From assembly GCF_002909235.1 (NCBI RefSeq), contig NZ_PHQQ01000037.1:1-34845 (forward strand): 34,845 nt of DNA, written 5' to 3'. Under the pieces are notes generated by a model. The model ran no database searches. It saw nothing but the letters and a program-made list of their open reading frames with translations, and was not told the DNA's origin. This DNA comes from Arenibacter catalasegens (lineage in GTDB: Bacteria; Bacteroidota; Bacteroidia; Flavobacteriales; Flavobacteriaceae). This document shows positions 6,749 through 15,551 of the stretch, one piece after another. Made by a program: the position numbers and the translations under genes. Within the stretch, counting starts at the first letter, position 1, and every line of letters starts with the position of its first letter.

Positions 6749-8263
6749 CTATGCCGGCATATCGGGTAATTTCCAACCATCCCTATAGGTATGCTTAACC
6801 AATTCGGCAGCAAACTCACCAGCAGAATAGGGTTCGGTCCATTCTTTTTCGAATTTAGGACGTCCATCCCTCATCACAAAATTATCCCTAATAACGGTCT
6901 TAATAGTTTCATCGTTTCCAATATTGGTGAAGCGCATATTCTCACCATCCCATTCCAAAATTTTATTAAGGTCTTGTAAGCGAACTGCCAGAACGCCCAT
7001 AACTACCATTTCGTTAAAAGGACCCGCCTCGGCAAAATCGGAGGTACAAGGTTTACGATTCTCTGCATTTTCCTTACAGGCTCTTACCCAATCCATCTCA
7101 TGTGCTCCCCTGTTCCATTCGAGGCCTATTTCCTTCTCTACCCTACGTTCCGTCTCAACTACCTTCGGGAGGTCTCTGCCTAAAATTTCTGGTTCTACAC
7201 CATAACATCCTGCATGTATTATTCCTTTGGTACCATAAAAGAAGGTGCCTCCACCCGATTTGTTGGGGTTCTTACCGCTTGGCCAGTTTTTTGGTAAGTT
7301 GGGTTTAATACCTCCATCAAACCAAGAAATATCCACCTCCGGCAGTTTTATCTTCCCTACCCTACCCCGTTGTGGGAAGGTGAGTTGAACTGACTGGGCC
7401 GTTGGGGCGGAATCCTTTAAAAGTAAGGATGAGCTTCCTTGTACTTTTGTGGGGTATCCTAATTTTAAAGCTTCAAATACGGGATGAAGAATATGACATG
7501 CCATATCCCCAAGAGCCCCAGTACCATAATTCCACCACCCTCTCCAATTCCATGGATGGTACACCTGATTATAAGGTATTAGTTCTGCAGGACCGGTAAA
7601 CAAGTCCCAATCCAAAGTATCCGGTACCCATTGTCCCTGTGTTGGGGGATTCACTCCCTGAGGCCATATGGGTCTATTGGTAAAGGATTCCACTTTTGTT
7701 ATATCACCAATGGCACCACTCCATATTAATTCACAGGTCTTGGCCACTCCTTCTCCGGAGGCACCTTGATTGCCCATTTGAGTGGCCACATTATATTTCT
7801 TGGCCAGCTTCGTCAACAGTCTGGATTCGTAAACTGAGTGTGTAAGTGGCTTTTGTACATAGACATGTTTTCCGCGAATCATGGCTTCAGCCGCCACAAT
7901 GGCGTGGGTATGATCGGCAGTGGCCACCAAAACTGCATCAAATTCATCGCCCATCTCATCGAACATCACCCTAAAATCCTTGTATTTTTTCGCCTTTGGA
8001 AAGTAATCAAAACAATCCTTTGCATATTTCCAATCCACATCACAAAGGCCTACTATATTTTCACTCTCTAAATTTTTCAGGTTACCAAACCCCATGCTTC
8101 CAACACCTACTCCAACAATATTTAATTTATCACTGGGTGCTTTATGTCCCAGTCCCGAAATTACGTTACTTGGGAGAATGGTAATTCCGGCAGCAGCAAC
8201 TCCTGTTTTACTTATAAAGGATCTTCGTGTTATTGGTAGGGGTTTGTTTGGTTCTTTTTTCAT
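6749..8263 (-). CDS. Gfo/Idh/MocA family oxidoreductase with Tat signal
   Basis: NAD(P)-dependent oxidoreductase acting on sugars or cyclitols, probably exported folded with its cofactor. Residues about 1-40 form a twin-arginine signal (TRRSFISKTGVAAAGITIL). The Rossmann domain has VGVGVGSMGFGN (glycine-rich nucleotide loop) and an acidic LCDVD after strand 2. The family EKP motif appears as QKPLTHS, as is common in the Bacteroidota/Planctomycete secreted subgroup. The C-terminal half is the substrate-binding GFO_IDH_MocA domain. Length 504 is normal for this subgroup. Single gene, divergent from the GIY-YIG gene, with a 157-bp shared upstream region. Likely substrate: a keto- or amino-sugar derived from polysaccharide; not determinable here. 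Confidence 0.9.
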   Translation of the reverse strand: MKKEPNKPLPITRRSFISKTGVAAAGITILPSNVISGLGHKAPSDKLNIVGVGVGSMGFGNLKNLESENIVGLCDVDWKYAKDCFDYFPKAKKYKDFRVMFDEMGDEFDAVLVATADHTHAIVAAEAMIRGKHVYVQKPLTHSVYESRLLTKLAKKYNVATQMGNQGASGEGVAKTCELIWSGAIGDITKVESFTNRPIWPQGVNPPTQGQWVPDTLDWDLFTGPAELIPYNQVYHPWNWRGWWNYGTGALGDMACHILHPVFEALKLGYPTKVQGSSSLLLKDSAPTAQSVQLTFPQRGRVGKIKLPEVDISWFDGGIKPNLPKNWPSGKNPNKSGGGTFFYGTKGIIHAGCYGVEPEILGRDLPKVVETERRVEKEIGLEWNRGAHEMDWVRACKENAENRKPCTSDFAEAGPFNEMVVMGVLAVRLQDLNKILEWDGENMRFTNIGNDETIKTVIRDNFVMRDGRPKFEKEWTEPYSAGEFAAELVKHTYRDGWKLPDMPA

Positions 8264-8420
8264 TGTAATGATTGTTTTTATTCCGTTTCTAAATTTCTAG
8301 TATGTATTAATCGCACTCTAAATTCGGAAAAAAATTGGTCTTTATAGAAGAATATGAAAAATTTGTCATTAAAATAATATGAATTTTGCTTAGTTTAAGC
8401 CCAAATATTTTAGACCTACC

Positions 8421-8771
8421 ATGCCGAAAGCACTATACTGCGTTTATGTTATTGAATTATCCAAACGTGTATTTACTGAAAATGCAAAGTTTAGAGCTGC
8501 CAATCCTCAATTTAATGGTGTATTGGAATGTCTCTATGTAGGAATGACCTCTAAGACACCCAAGGAACGTTTTGAACAACATAAATCGGGATATAGAAAT
8601 AAAAAAGGGCATAAATTGTCATCCAACATAGTTGAAAAATACGGGCTGTATTTAAGGCCCAGTTTATACAACCATATCGATCCCGTAATGACTAGGACTG
8701 AGGCATTGGAAATAGAGGAGGGATTGGCCTTAGAGTTAAGACGGGAGCGCTATGCCGTGTGGTATAATTGA
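8421..8771 (+). CDS. GIY-YIG nuclease-like protein
   Basis: 116 aa. The N-terminal half shows the GIY-YIG signature in relaxed form: CVYVIEL followed after an insertion by CLYVGMTSKTPKERFEQHKSG, where the second half is the typical YVG-Tyr/Met-T...R...H pattern. The Glu that usually coordinates metal may be one of those in the C-terminal EALEIEEGLALELRR helix. UvrC- or homing-type partner domains are absent, so this is a stand-alone domain as in the YhbQ/UPF0213-like group. Its role (DNA repair, or an inactive nucleic-acid binder) is open. It precedes the carbohydrate operon by 54 bp but is probably unrelated. Confidence 0.7.
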   Translation: MPKALYCVYVIELSKRVFTENAKFRAANPQFNGVLECLYVGMTSKTPKERFEQHKSGYRNKKGHKLSSNIVEKYGLYLRPSLYNHIDPVMTRTEALEIEEGLALELRRERYAVWYN

Positions 8772-8825
8772 GCAGGTATAGACACTGGACAAAATTTCCT
8801 AAATTTAACCAAGTCATAATTTTTC

Positions 8826-9614
8826 ATGAAAAAAAATATTGTTTGCCTTTTTACACTTTTCATAGTCTTAAATAGCTATTCCCAAATCCTAAAACAAAAA
8901 ATACCCGATAAACTGGTAGCGCTCACATTTGATGATGCTCCAGCAAGTCATTATACTGTAGTGGCACCTTTATTACAAGAATTTGGTTTTGGGGCTACTT
9001 TTTTTGTGTGTGAGTTTCCTCCTAATTCTAAGGACAGTACCTTATACATGAATTGGCGACAGATCAAGGCCTTGGACAAAATGGGTTTTGAAGTTGCCAA
9101 TCATACCCATACCCATGCCAATGTAAGTAAACTCTCCCGACCAGAATTCAATGCTGAGTTGGAATACATTGAAAATAAATGCGACTCCTTAGAAATTGCC
9201 AAACCACGAAACTTTGCTTATCCGGGATACGGTCTAAATGCCAATACTCTTGAATTTCTTCAAAAAAAAGAATACGCCTTTGCAAGAGCCGGTGGTAGTA
9301 GGGCCTATGACCCCTTAGTTGACCATCCTTATCTCCTCCCCAGTTGGGCTACCAATGCTGGAAACAAAAGTGAAATATTGGCCGCCCTAACCCAAGCCCA
9401 AAAGGGAAAGGTTGTGGTGCTTACGCTTCACGGTGTGCCAGATATTGAGCACCCTTGGGTCAACACACCACCCGAACTATTTCGGGAATATCTTCAGTAT
9501 TTATCAGATCACAATTTCAAGGTGATTTCACTTAAGGATTTGGAAATCTATATTAATGTGGATGAAGCCAAGAGAACCATAGTCCCCGATTTGAAAAAGA
9601 AACTTAGAAATTAA
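8826..9614 (+). CDS. Secreted polysaccharide deacetylase (CE4/NodB fold)
   Basis: 262 aa with signal peptide (MKKNIVCLFTLFIVLNSYSQ). It removes acetyl groups from a glycan in the periplasm or outside the cell. NodB motifs: motif 1 TFDD (residues 34-37, catalytic base and metal Asp), motif 2 HTHTHANVS (metal His pair HxxxH), motif 3 RNFAYPGYG, and a late LTLHGV that matches motif 5. All metal ligands appear intact. It is the first gene of a three-gene run: the esterase gene follows by 11 bp and the large hydrolase by 37 bp. The context suggests removal of acetyl groups before backbone or side-chain cleavage. Confidence 0.88.
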   Translation: MKKNIVCLFTLFIVLNSYSQILKQKIPDKLVALTFDDAPASHYTVVAPLLQEFGFGATFFVCEFPPNSKDSTLYMNWRQIKALDKMGFEVANHTHTHANVSKLSRPEFNAELEYIENKCDSLEIAKPRNFAYPGYGLNANTLEFLQKKEYAFARAGGSRAYDPLVDHPYLLPSWATNAGNKSEILAALTQAQKGKVVVLTLHGVPDIEHPWVNTPPELFREYLQYLSDHNFKVISLKDLEIYINVDEAKRTIVPDLKKKLRN

Positions 9615-9625
9615 ATTCAAAATTC

Positions 9626-10534
9626 ATGAAACAACTTTTGCCGCTTGTACTTTTATTGGTTTCCATTCATTCAGAAGCTCAACAAACTATAGACCTGTAT
9701 ACATCAACAATTCCAAATAGCAAGCCTAGTGCTACCAAAGAAATTGAATTGGAAAAGGACGGGCAGTTTTTTGGATACCAAAATGTCTCCCGACCAAGCT
9801 TAAAAATTTATCTTCCCGAAGCAAAAATCGCAACAGGAACAGCCGTAATTATTTGCCCAGGTGGCGGATATGGCATGGAAAGTTTTAAGTTGGAAGGTAT
9901 CCAAATTGCCGAAGCTTTTTTGAAAAAGGGCGTTGCCGCTTTTGTTTTAAAATACCGTTTGCCAAGTGATTCAATTATGATCGATAAAAGTATTGGGCCA
10001 TTACAAGATGCACAGCAAGCCATGAAAATAGTGCGTCAACGAGCCGCAGAATGGCACTTGGATGCGGAGAAAATAGGGATTATGGGGTTTTCGGCAGGTG
10101 GACATTTAGCGTCAACTGTGGGAACACATTTTAGCAAGTCCTATATTTCCAATATGGAGGGTATTAGTTTAAGGCCCAGTTTTATGATTTTAATTTATCC
10201 CGTAATCAGTATGAAAGACCTCTTGACCCACAAAGGTTCCCGCGAAAATTTACTTGGGAAATCCGCTACAGAGGAACAAATTTTAAATTTTTCAAATGAA
10301 TTACACGTCAACGCCAAAACCCCGCCCACTTGGTTGACCCATACTGGTGATGACACCGTTGTTCCCGTGGAAAATAGTATTCGCTTCTACCAAGAATTAA
10401 TAAGGCATGGGGTTCCTTCAGAAATGCACTTATATCCAAAAGGCAATCATGGTTTTGTTTTAAGTTTTCCTACCGAGGAATGGATGCAGCCGCTGTTTTC
10501 CTGGATGGAGAAAAGCGGGATAAACACCCTATAG
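9626..10534 (+). CDS. Secreted alpha/beta hydrolase, BD-FAE/acetyl esterase-like
   Basis: 302 aa with signal peptide (cleavage near SEAQQ). Alpha/beta hydrolase of the prolyl-oligopeptidase/BD-FAE group that deesterifies plant or algal polysaccharides. Oxyanion loop ICPGGGYG, nucleophile Ser156 in GFSAGGH, acid Asp in TGDDTVVPVENS and His in KGNHGF are all visible in the right order. Typical length for the group. Second gene of the 8826-13193 operon; with the deacetylase before it, it gives two esterase activities acting on the same glycan. Substrate (acetyl versus feruloyl) cannot be decided from the sequence. Confidence 0.88.
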   Translation: MKQLLPLVLLLVSIHSEAQQTIDLYTSTIPNSKPSATKEIELEKDGQFFGYQNVSRPSLKIYLPEAKIATGTAVIICPGGGYGMESFKLEGIQIAEAFLKKGVAAFVLKYRLPSDSIMIDKSIGPLQDAQQAMKIVRQRAAEWHLDAEKIGIMGFSAGGHLASTVGTHFSKSYISNMEGISLRPSFMILIYPVISMKDLLTHKGSRENLLGKSATEEQILNFSNELHVNAKTPPTWLTHTGDDTVVPVENSIRFYQELIRHGVPSEMHLYPKGNHGFVLSFPTEEWMQPLFSWMEKSGINTL

Positions 10535-10571
10535 TCCCCAATTTAACCGCCAAACCTAAAATAAGCCCACC

Positions 10572-13193
10572 ATGCACAATTTTGCTACCAAAATAATTAT
10601 CTTTTGTCTAATATGTCTTAACGGAATATTTGCCCATTCACAGGAAGTACTATTTAAAAATGTAGTTATCGTCACCGGGAATTCTGCAAGCCACGTAGAG
10701 CATAATATAGCAGATTTATTAAAGGAAAGATTGCAGGAAATCCCAATCATTCAAGTTAGTCTGCAGCAGGAAACAAAAGAACTACAGTACACTCCTGGCG
10801 AATTGCAAATTCTTTTGGGCTCCCCTGAACACCATTCCTTGCTGAACGCTCAATTTAAGACATTGAGGATTCCAAAACTATCCACTTTGGCCCCAGGTCA
10901 AGAAGGGTTTCTATTAAAAACTGTTGCTGGTCCCAAGAGTTTAATTTTAATTGCCGCTGGTTTGGATGAACGGGGTTGTCTATATGCCGTTGGGGAAATA
11001 TTGAGGCAATTGAAATATAAAGAAGGCCAACTGGCCCTTCCCAACAATTTAAACATTAGGACGGCTCCTGCCTTCGAAATCCGGGGTACACAAATTGGAC
11101 AAAGTAGTGTTGCCAAAAAATTGGCACAGGTAAGGGACTGGACCGAGGAGGAAACAGAACGGGCGTTAATGGACTATGCGCTCGCAGGGGCCAATATCTT
11201 TCCTGCTAAAGATAGCGCTATGTACAATTTTATAAAATCATTTGGTTTAATGACACAGACCAAATTTGGTGCCAATACCGCAGGGGCCGAAGTGCCGATA
11301 GAATGGAATGCCTTCGAATCTATTGGCCGTTCAGGATATGTCTGTCTTTCAGTTCCTGAGGCCAGGGATTATATGCTACAGAAATGTAACGAGCATTTTA
11401 AGGATAGCCAATTCTATGATCTTATTGAATTCTACGGTGGTGATGGAGGCGGCTGTGAATGTGACAAATGCAATCCCTATGGGCTTACTTTCATAAAATT
11501 GGTTGAGGAAATGGCGACAATAATCCATAAATACCATCCTGAAAGTCGCATCTATTTTACCAATCAAAAATTTGACAATGAAGACGATAATGCCATATTC
11601 AAATATTTACAGGAAAAACCAAGATCTTGGCTGTGGGCATGGGGCTATGGTCCGGGTTCGGATGCTACAACCTGGCAACCCGGTCATCGGCAAACCCACC
11701 GAATGGATCTTTTTGAATATCCTGGATTTGGGCCCTACGGATTGTATCCCAAAGAAATAATCCATCAAATCCCTTCTCGGCACAAGCTAATCTATTACAA
11801 TGAAATTACACATTGGAAATATGCCCAACATGCCTATATCCAAATGTATCCTAGGGCTGATCGCAATGGAGATCTTCCTCCTCATTGGAGTCATGAAATA
11901 TACAATAGGCGGCCAGATCAGTTCTTAACTATGGTATATAATCGACTTACTTTTTTTGCATGGCCCGAATATTACCACAGGGTTTTTAATGATTTAATGC
12001 GATATGGCAATGGGGACATAACGCATTCCAGTGGACACCATGATCATTTTAACCAATGGATGTGGCAACGATTATTATGGTCTCCGAGGACAACTATTGA
12101 TGAAGTCCTTACAGAATATTGTCAGACCTGGTTTGGACACGCAGCGGCCCCTTTCATGGCCAAAGCAATTTTACAATTGGAAAAAAACCTGGAAGAAATT
12201 GAGGCGCAACCCCTTGACCAAAAACAGGGAATAGATGAGTATTACCAGCTTGTTCAACAAGCCGGGAAAGTGATGCCCCCTGAAATTATGAAAACCAATT
12301 GGCTATGGCGAATGTATATGCAAAAAGGTGCACTGGACAAGTACGTGAAACTCAATGTTATTCAACAAAAGAAATTGGAGCGCGAAATCGAAAATGATGT
12401 TGCAGTCTATTTAAAGAACGACCGGGCTATAACACTAAAAGATATTTTATACAAAACACAGCTTCCCGAAGAGACTATGGAAATGGCTACCTTACGCGGG
12501 GAGGCCAAACAATTGGGAGAAGAGAGCAATACTATTTATGGCCAAAGAAACGATGGTTATTTTAACCTTAATCATGACTATATTGGGTTGGGATGGCTCC
12601 AGCGACAGCTGACAAGAGCTCAAAATACAAATCAAAAAAAGGCCTTTGATCTTTTAAAAATGATCGTAGATTATTGCAATCCTGGTGAAGGCGGGTATTA
12701 TGACAACCTAGGTACCGGCAATGCCGCTCCAAACGTAGTAAGTGGCTACCCTTATGACCATGGACAACCCTACGTTTCCCAAATGTTATCAGAAGAAAAC
12801 AGGCCAAGCCAACGCTCCATGCACTTCACCCAAAATGAAGACCAAGGGGTAAGTCTTTTTTACACAGACCTAGACCCCAAGGCCTCCTATTCCGTTAGGT
12901 TTACCTTTGTTCGCCCTTGGTTCCAAGAGCGCTACGCATCCAGGATGAATCAAAAATCGCAAAAAATATATGCCGATGACCTAGTATTGGCGGAGGATGT
13001 TGGGTTACCCCTGCAAATGAGCGATTTTTTTACGTATCGCATTCCTAAATCAGCAACAAGGGACGGAGAATTGACAATTAGTTTGGAACGTGCCCTCGAT
13101 GTGGCCCGTGGTGACCACATTAGTGTAGAACAATGGCGCAATTCTGGTGGCTGGGGCACCATGGTTTCGGAAGTATGGTTGCTTAAAAACTAA
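10572..13193 (+). CDS. Large secreted glycoside-hydrolase-like protein with GH67/GH20-type N-terminal domain
   Basis: 873 aa, signal peptide ending near IFAHSQ. Residues about 25-165 look like the alpha-glucuronidase/GH20b N-terminal domain (ILLGSPEHH, then GQEGFLLKT...LILIAAGLDERGCLYAVGEILRQL). A long central region follows, probably a TIM barrel (RGTQIGQSS, FYGGDGGGCECDKCNPYG, YYNEITHW, GHHDHFNQWMWQRLLWSP), then helices and a C-terminal beta domain (about 740-873). The CECDKC segment resembles the Cys-rich loop in DUF4838-type proteins. I cannot assign a GH family with confidence; candidates are GH67/GH115-related or a DUF4838-like enzyme acting on uronic acids or amino sugars. Last gene of the operon with the deacetylase and esterase. 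Confidence 0.75.
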   Translation: MHNFATKIIIFCLICLNGIFAHSQEVLFKNVVIVTGNSASHVEHNIADLLKERLQEIPIIQVSLQQETKELQYTPGELQILLGSPEHHSLLNAQFKTLRIPKLSTLAPGQEGFLLKTVAGPKSLILIAAGLDERGCLYAVGEILRQLKYKEGQLALPNNLNIRTAPAFEIRGTQIGQSSVAKKLAQVRDWTEEETERALMDYALAGANIFPAKDSAMYNFIKSFGLMTQTKFGANTAGAEVPIEWNAFESIGRSGYVCLSVPEARDYMLQKCNEHFKDSQFYDLIEFYGGDGGGCECDKCNPYGLTFIKLVEEMATIIHKYHPESRIYFTNQKFDNEDDNAIFKYLQEKPRSWLWAWGYGPGSDATTWQPGHRQTHRMDLFEYPGFGPYGLYPKEIIHQIPSRHKLIYYNEITHWKYAQHAYIQMYPRADRNGDLPPHWSHEIYNRRPDQFLTMVYNRLTFFAWPEYYHRVFNDLMRYGNGDITHSSGHHDHFNQWMWQRLLWSPRTTIDEVLTEYCQTWFGHAAAPFMAKAILQLEKNLEEIEAQPLDQKQGIDEYYQLVQQAGKVMPPEIMKTNWLWRMYMQKGALDKYVKLNVIQQKKLEREIENDVAVYLKNDRAITLKDILYKTQLPEETMEMATLRGEAKQLGEESNTIYGQRNDGYFNLNHDYIGLGWLQRQLTRAQNTNQKKAFDLLKMIVDYCNPGEGGYYDNLGTGNAAPNVVSGYPYDHGQPYVSQMLSEENRPSQRSMHFTQNEDQGVSLFYTDLDPKASYSVRFTFVRPWFQERYASRMNQKSQKIYADDLVLAEDVGLPLQMSDFFTYRIPKSATRDGELTISLERALDVARGDHISVEQWRNSGGWGTMVSEVWLLKN

Positions 13194-13407
13194 GAAGCAG
13201 GGCTGTCTCCAAGAGACATTGTTATATAGACAAAAGTTGGCTAATTAGATAAGTTTTAAACCACGACCCACTGGGTGAAAATCTATTTATAGAAAATTAA
13301 AACAGCATCCAAAAGCCATTTTATCTATCAATTGTTCAAGGGATTTCACTATATTTCAATGCAAAACACCAAGGCACCTACCCTCCCCTGAACAAGCGGA
13401 ATCCATT

Positions 13408-14298
13408 ATGGAAAGGCATCTGGTGGTCCAAAAAGTTGAAATGGAAACACTAAGTAAAATATTGGATTTTAATCTAATCAGTATTGGCGATTATAAGATC
13501 AAAGTGTACTCTTTGGTGGTCATACTTTTAATATCCCTTGTCACCAAGGTGATATTACGTCTAATAAAAAAAGCGCTATATCGCAAAAACAAAGGGGCTA
13601 ATTTTGATACGGCCAATACCTATGCGCTTTATCAAATTATTAAATATGTGATTTGGATTATTGCCATAGGATTAATTTTGGAATCCGTCGGCATTAAGTT
13701 TACCCTATTATTAGCGGGTTCAGCTGCCCTGTTGGTAGGGGTCGGTTTGGGTTTACAGCAAACTTTTAACGATATTATTTCTGGTATAATATTGCTTTCT
13801 GAAAAGTCGATCAGAATAAACGACATTCTCGAAATAGATGGTGATATTGTCGAAATTCAAGAAATTGGCTTGCGAACTTCCAGGGGATTGAACAGGAACG
13901 ACATTTCGATAATTATCCCTAACTCATTGATTACCACCAACAAAGTTATTAATTGGAGCCACCAGAAAAAAAAGACCCGGTTTAGGATCAACGTCGGCGT
14001 AGCTTATGGAAGCGATGTTGACTTGGTTATAAAAATATTGGAAGAAAGTGTATTGGAGCATCCCGATTTTAAAGATGGTAAAACAATAGAGGGACGTTTC
14101 ATGAATTTCGGAAACTCCTCCTTGGATTTTGAGGTACTTTTCTTTAGTGAAAATGTGTTTAGAATTGAAAAGGTAAAAAGTGACATCAGAAAAATTATTA
14201 ATCGGAAATTCAGTGAAAACAAAATCGTTATACCATTTCCCCAAATGGACGTGCACTTTAAGTCGGGCAATCCTGAAGTATTAAGAACGAAAAAATAA
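13408..14298 (+). CDS. MscS-family mechanosensitive ion channel
   Basis: 296 aa. Releases ions and small solutes under membrane tension. Three N-terminal membrane helices (about 28-50, 70-90 and the pore helix 95-130), with the pore/TM3 stretch LLLAGSAALLVGVGLGLQQTFNDIISGIILL in the standard Gly/Ala packing, then the MscS beta domain (DILEIDGDIVEIQEIGLRTSRGLNRNDISIIIPNSLI) and the cytoplasmic alpha/beta part. Slightly longer than E. coli MscS. An ATG at 13441 is an alternative start that removes 11 residues. Followed after 64 bp by a CorA-type gene; both concern ion homeostasis and may be cotranscribed. Confidence 0.9.
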   Translation: MERHLVVQKVEMETLSKILDFNLISIGDYKIKVYSLVVILLISLVTKVILRLIKKALYRKNKGANFDTANTYALYQIIKYVIWIIAIGLILESVGIKFTLLLAGSAALLVGVGLGLQQTFNDIISGIILLSEKSIRINDILEIDGDIVEIQEIGLRTSRGLNRNDISIIIPNSLITTNKVINWSHQKKKTRFRINVGVAYGSDVDLVIKILEESVLEHPDFKDGKTIEGRFMNFGNSSLDFEVLFFSENVFRIEKVKSDIRKIINRKFSENKIVIPFPQMDVHFKSGNPEVLRTKK

Positions 14299-14307
14299 AT
14301 AAAAACG

Positions 14308-14322
14308 GCCCATATCATGGGC
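14308..14322. promoter_or_regulatory. Perfect palindrome between mscS and corA
   Basis: GCCCAT at 14308-14313 and ATGGGC at 14317-14322 form a 6-bp stem with loop ATC, without a following T run. It could be a weak terminator or attenuator after the MscS gene, or an operator for the CorA gene. Confidence 0.35.
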
Positions 14323-14362
14323 TTATACAACAAAAAGCTAGGTGATCAACAAAAATATAAAT

Positions 14363-15427
14363 ATGGCAAGATTTCTGAAAAAATCCAAAGAAGAAATTGG
14401 AGTTTCACCGGATGATCTCATCTTTCGAGGGGAACAGAAAATTAATGAAGTTCAACTTCGAATAATCGATTTTGATGCCAATAGTCTAGCTGAAGAGACG
14501 ATTAAGACGGTAAAGGAGGTCATAAAATATCAAGAAAAGGACACGGTCACCTGGTTTAATATCGATGGCCTGCACAATACAGGTATAATTGAAGGAATTG
14601 CCAATGAATTCAACTTTGACAAACTTGTTTTAGCCGATGTAATGAATACCCAGGCTAGGCCAACGATCAAAGAATACGACAATTGCATTTTTATATCCAT
14701 AAAAATGTTGCAGCAACAACCCAACTCGGATATTATAAATGTTGAAAACCTTAGTCTAATATTGACCGAATCGGTCCTAATTTCCTTTCAGGAAACTAAA
14801 GGGGATGTCTTTGAACCTGTTCGTGAGCGCATTAGAAAACAGAAAAGAAGAATTAGAACTGGCGGTACGGATTACCTGTTATTTGCATTGCTGGACATTG
14901 TTATAGATAATTACATTTACATCATTAGCGTATTGGGAGAAAAAATTGAAACCCTTGAAGAAAATCTTCTTCTTAACCCAAGGCAAGAGATCATAGGGGA
15001 AATTAATTCATATAAACGGGAATTGAATTTCCTGAGAAAAAGTATTAAACCTGCCAAAGAAGTTATTCTGAGCCTTGCTAAAATGGAATCGGATTATATT
15101 ACAGAAAGTACTGAAATCCATTTTAAGGAACTTCAGGACAATATAAACCATGCTAGTGATTCTTCAGACAGTTATAGGGAAATCCTTTCTGACCAGTTAA
15201 ACATCTATCACACCACCATAAGTAGCAAGCTAAACGATATTATGAAATTCTTGACCGTGTTTTCAGTGATTTTTATTCCGTTGACCTTTATTGCCGGAAT
15301 TTATGGGACCAACTTTGATGAAGTTCCAGAACTTCATTATAAGTATAGCTATTACATCATGTGGGGCGTTATGATTCTCATTGTCCTTGGAATGTTGATC
15401 TATTTTAGAAAGAAGAAATGGCTCTAA
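14363..15427 (+). CDS. corA: CorA-family divalent cation transporter
   Basis: 354 aa from the ATG at 14363 (MARFLKKSKEE); the frame also opens at GTG 14342 but the ATG is more likely. Forms a pentameric Mg2+/Co2+/Ni2+ channel. A large N-terminal cytoplasmic alpha/beta domain, a long charged stalk helix (IETLEENLLLNPRQEIIGEINSYKRELNF), and two C-terminal membrane helices (KFLTVFSVIFIPLTFIAGIYG; YYIMWGVMILIVLGMLIYF) ending in the Lys/Arg-rich RKKKW. The invariant selectivity loop between the helices, normally YGMN, reads YGTN, so the GMN motif is altered. This may change selectivity. Ends 124 bp before the next gene's start. Confidence 0.88.
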   Translation: MARFLKKSKEEIGVSPDDLIFRGEQKINEVQLRIIDFDANSLAEETIKTVKEVIKYQEKDTVTWFNIDGLHNTGIIEGIANEFNFDKLVLADVMNTQARPTIKEYDNCIFISIKMLQQQPNSDIINVENLSLILTESVLISFQETKGDVFEPVRERIRKQKRRIRTGGTDYLLFALLDIVIDNYIYIISVLGEKIETLEENLLLNPRQEIIGEINSYKRELNFLRKSIKPAKEVILSLAKMESDYITESTEIHFKELQDNINHASDSSDSYREILSDQLNIYHTTISSKLNDIMKFLTVFSVIFIPLTFIAGIYGTNFDEVPELHYKYSYYIMWGVMILIVLGMLIYFRKKKWL

Positions 15428-15551
15428 AAACAGAATAAAATACTTAGGCATTTACACATAGCATTTGGTACCTCAAAAATTTTATAAACTAGAACCCATC
15501 GTGATTCTCAACTGTTCTAAAACCCTTTTTCATTTCCACAAAAACAAAGGC

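Noticed and set aside
13201..13222. Hairpin TGTCTC-CAA-GAGACA after the large hydrolase gene as a terminator
   Set aside because: The stem is only 6 bp and no T run follows; too weak to list.
15465..15551. 29-residue N-terminal extension (TTG start) of the PQQ dehydrogenase
   Set aside because: The extension breaks the lipoprotein signal; the ATG at 15552 gives a proper one.
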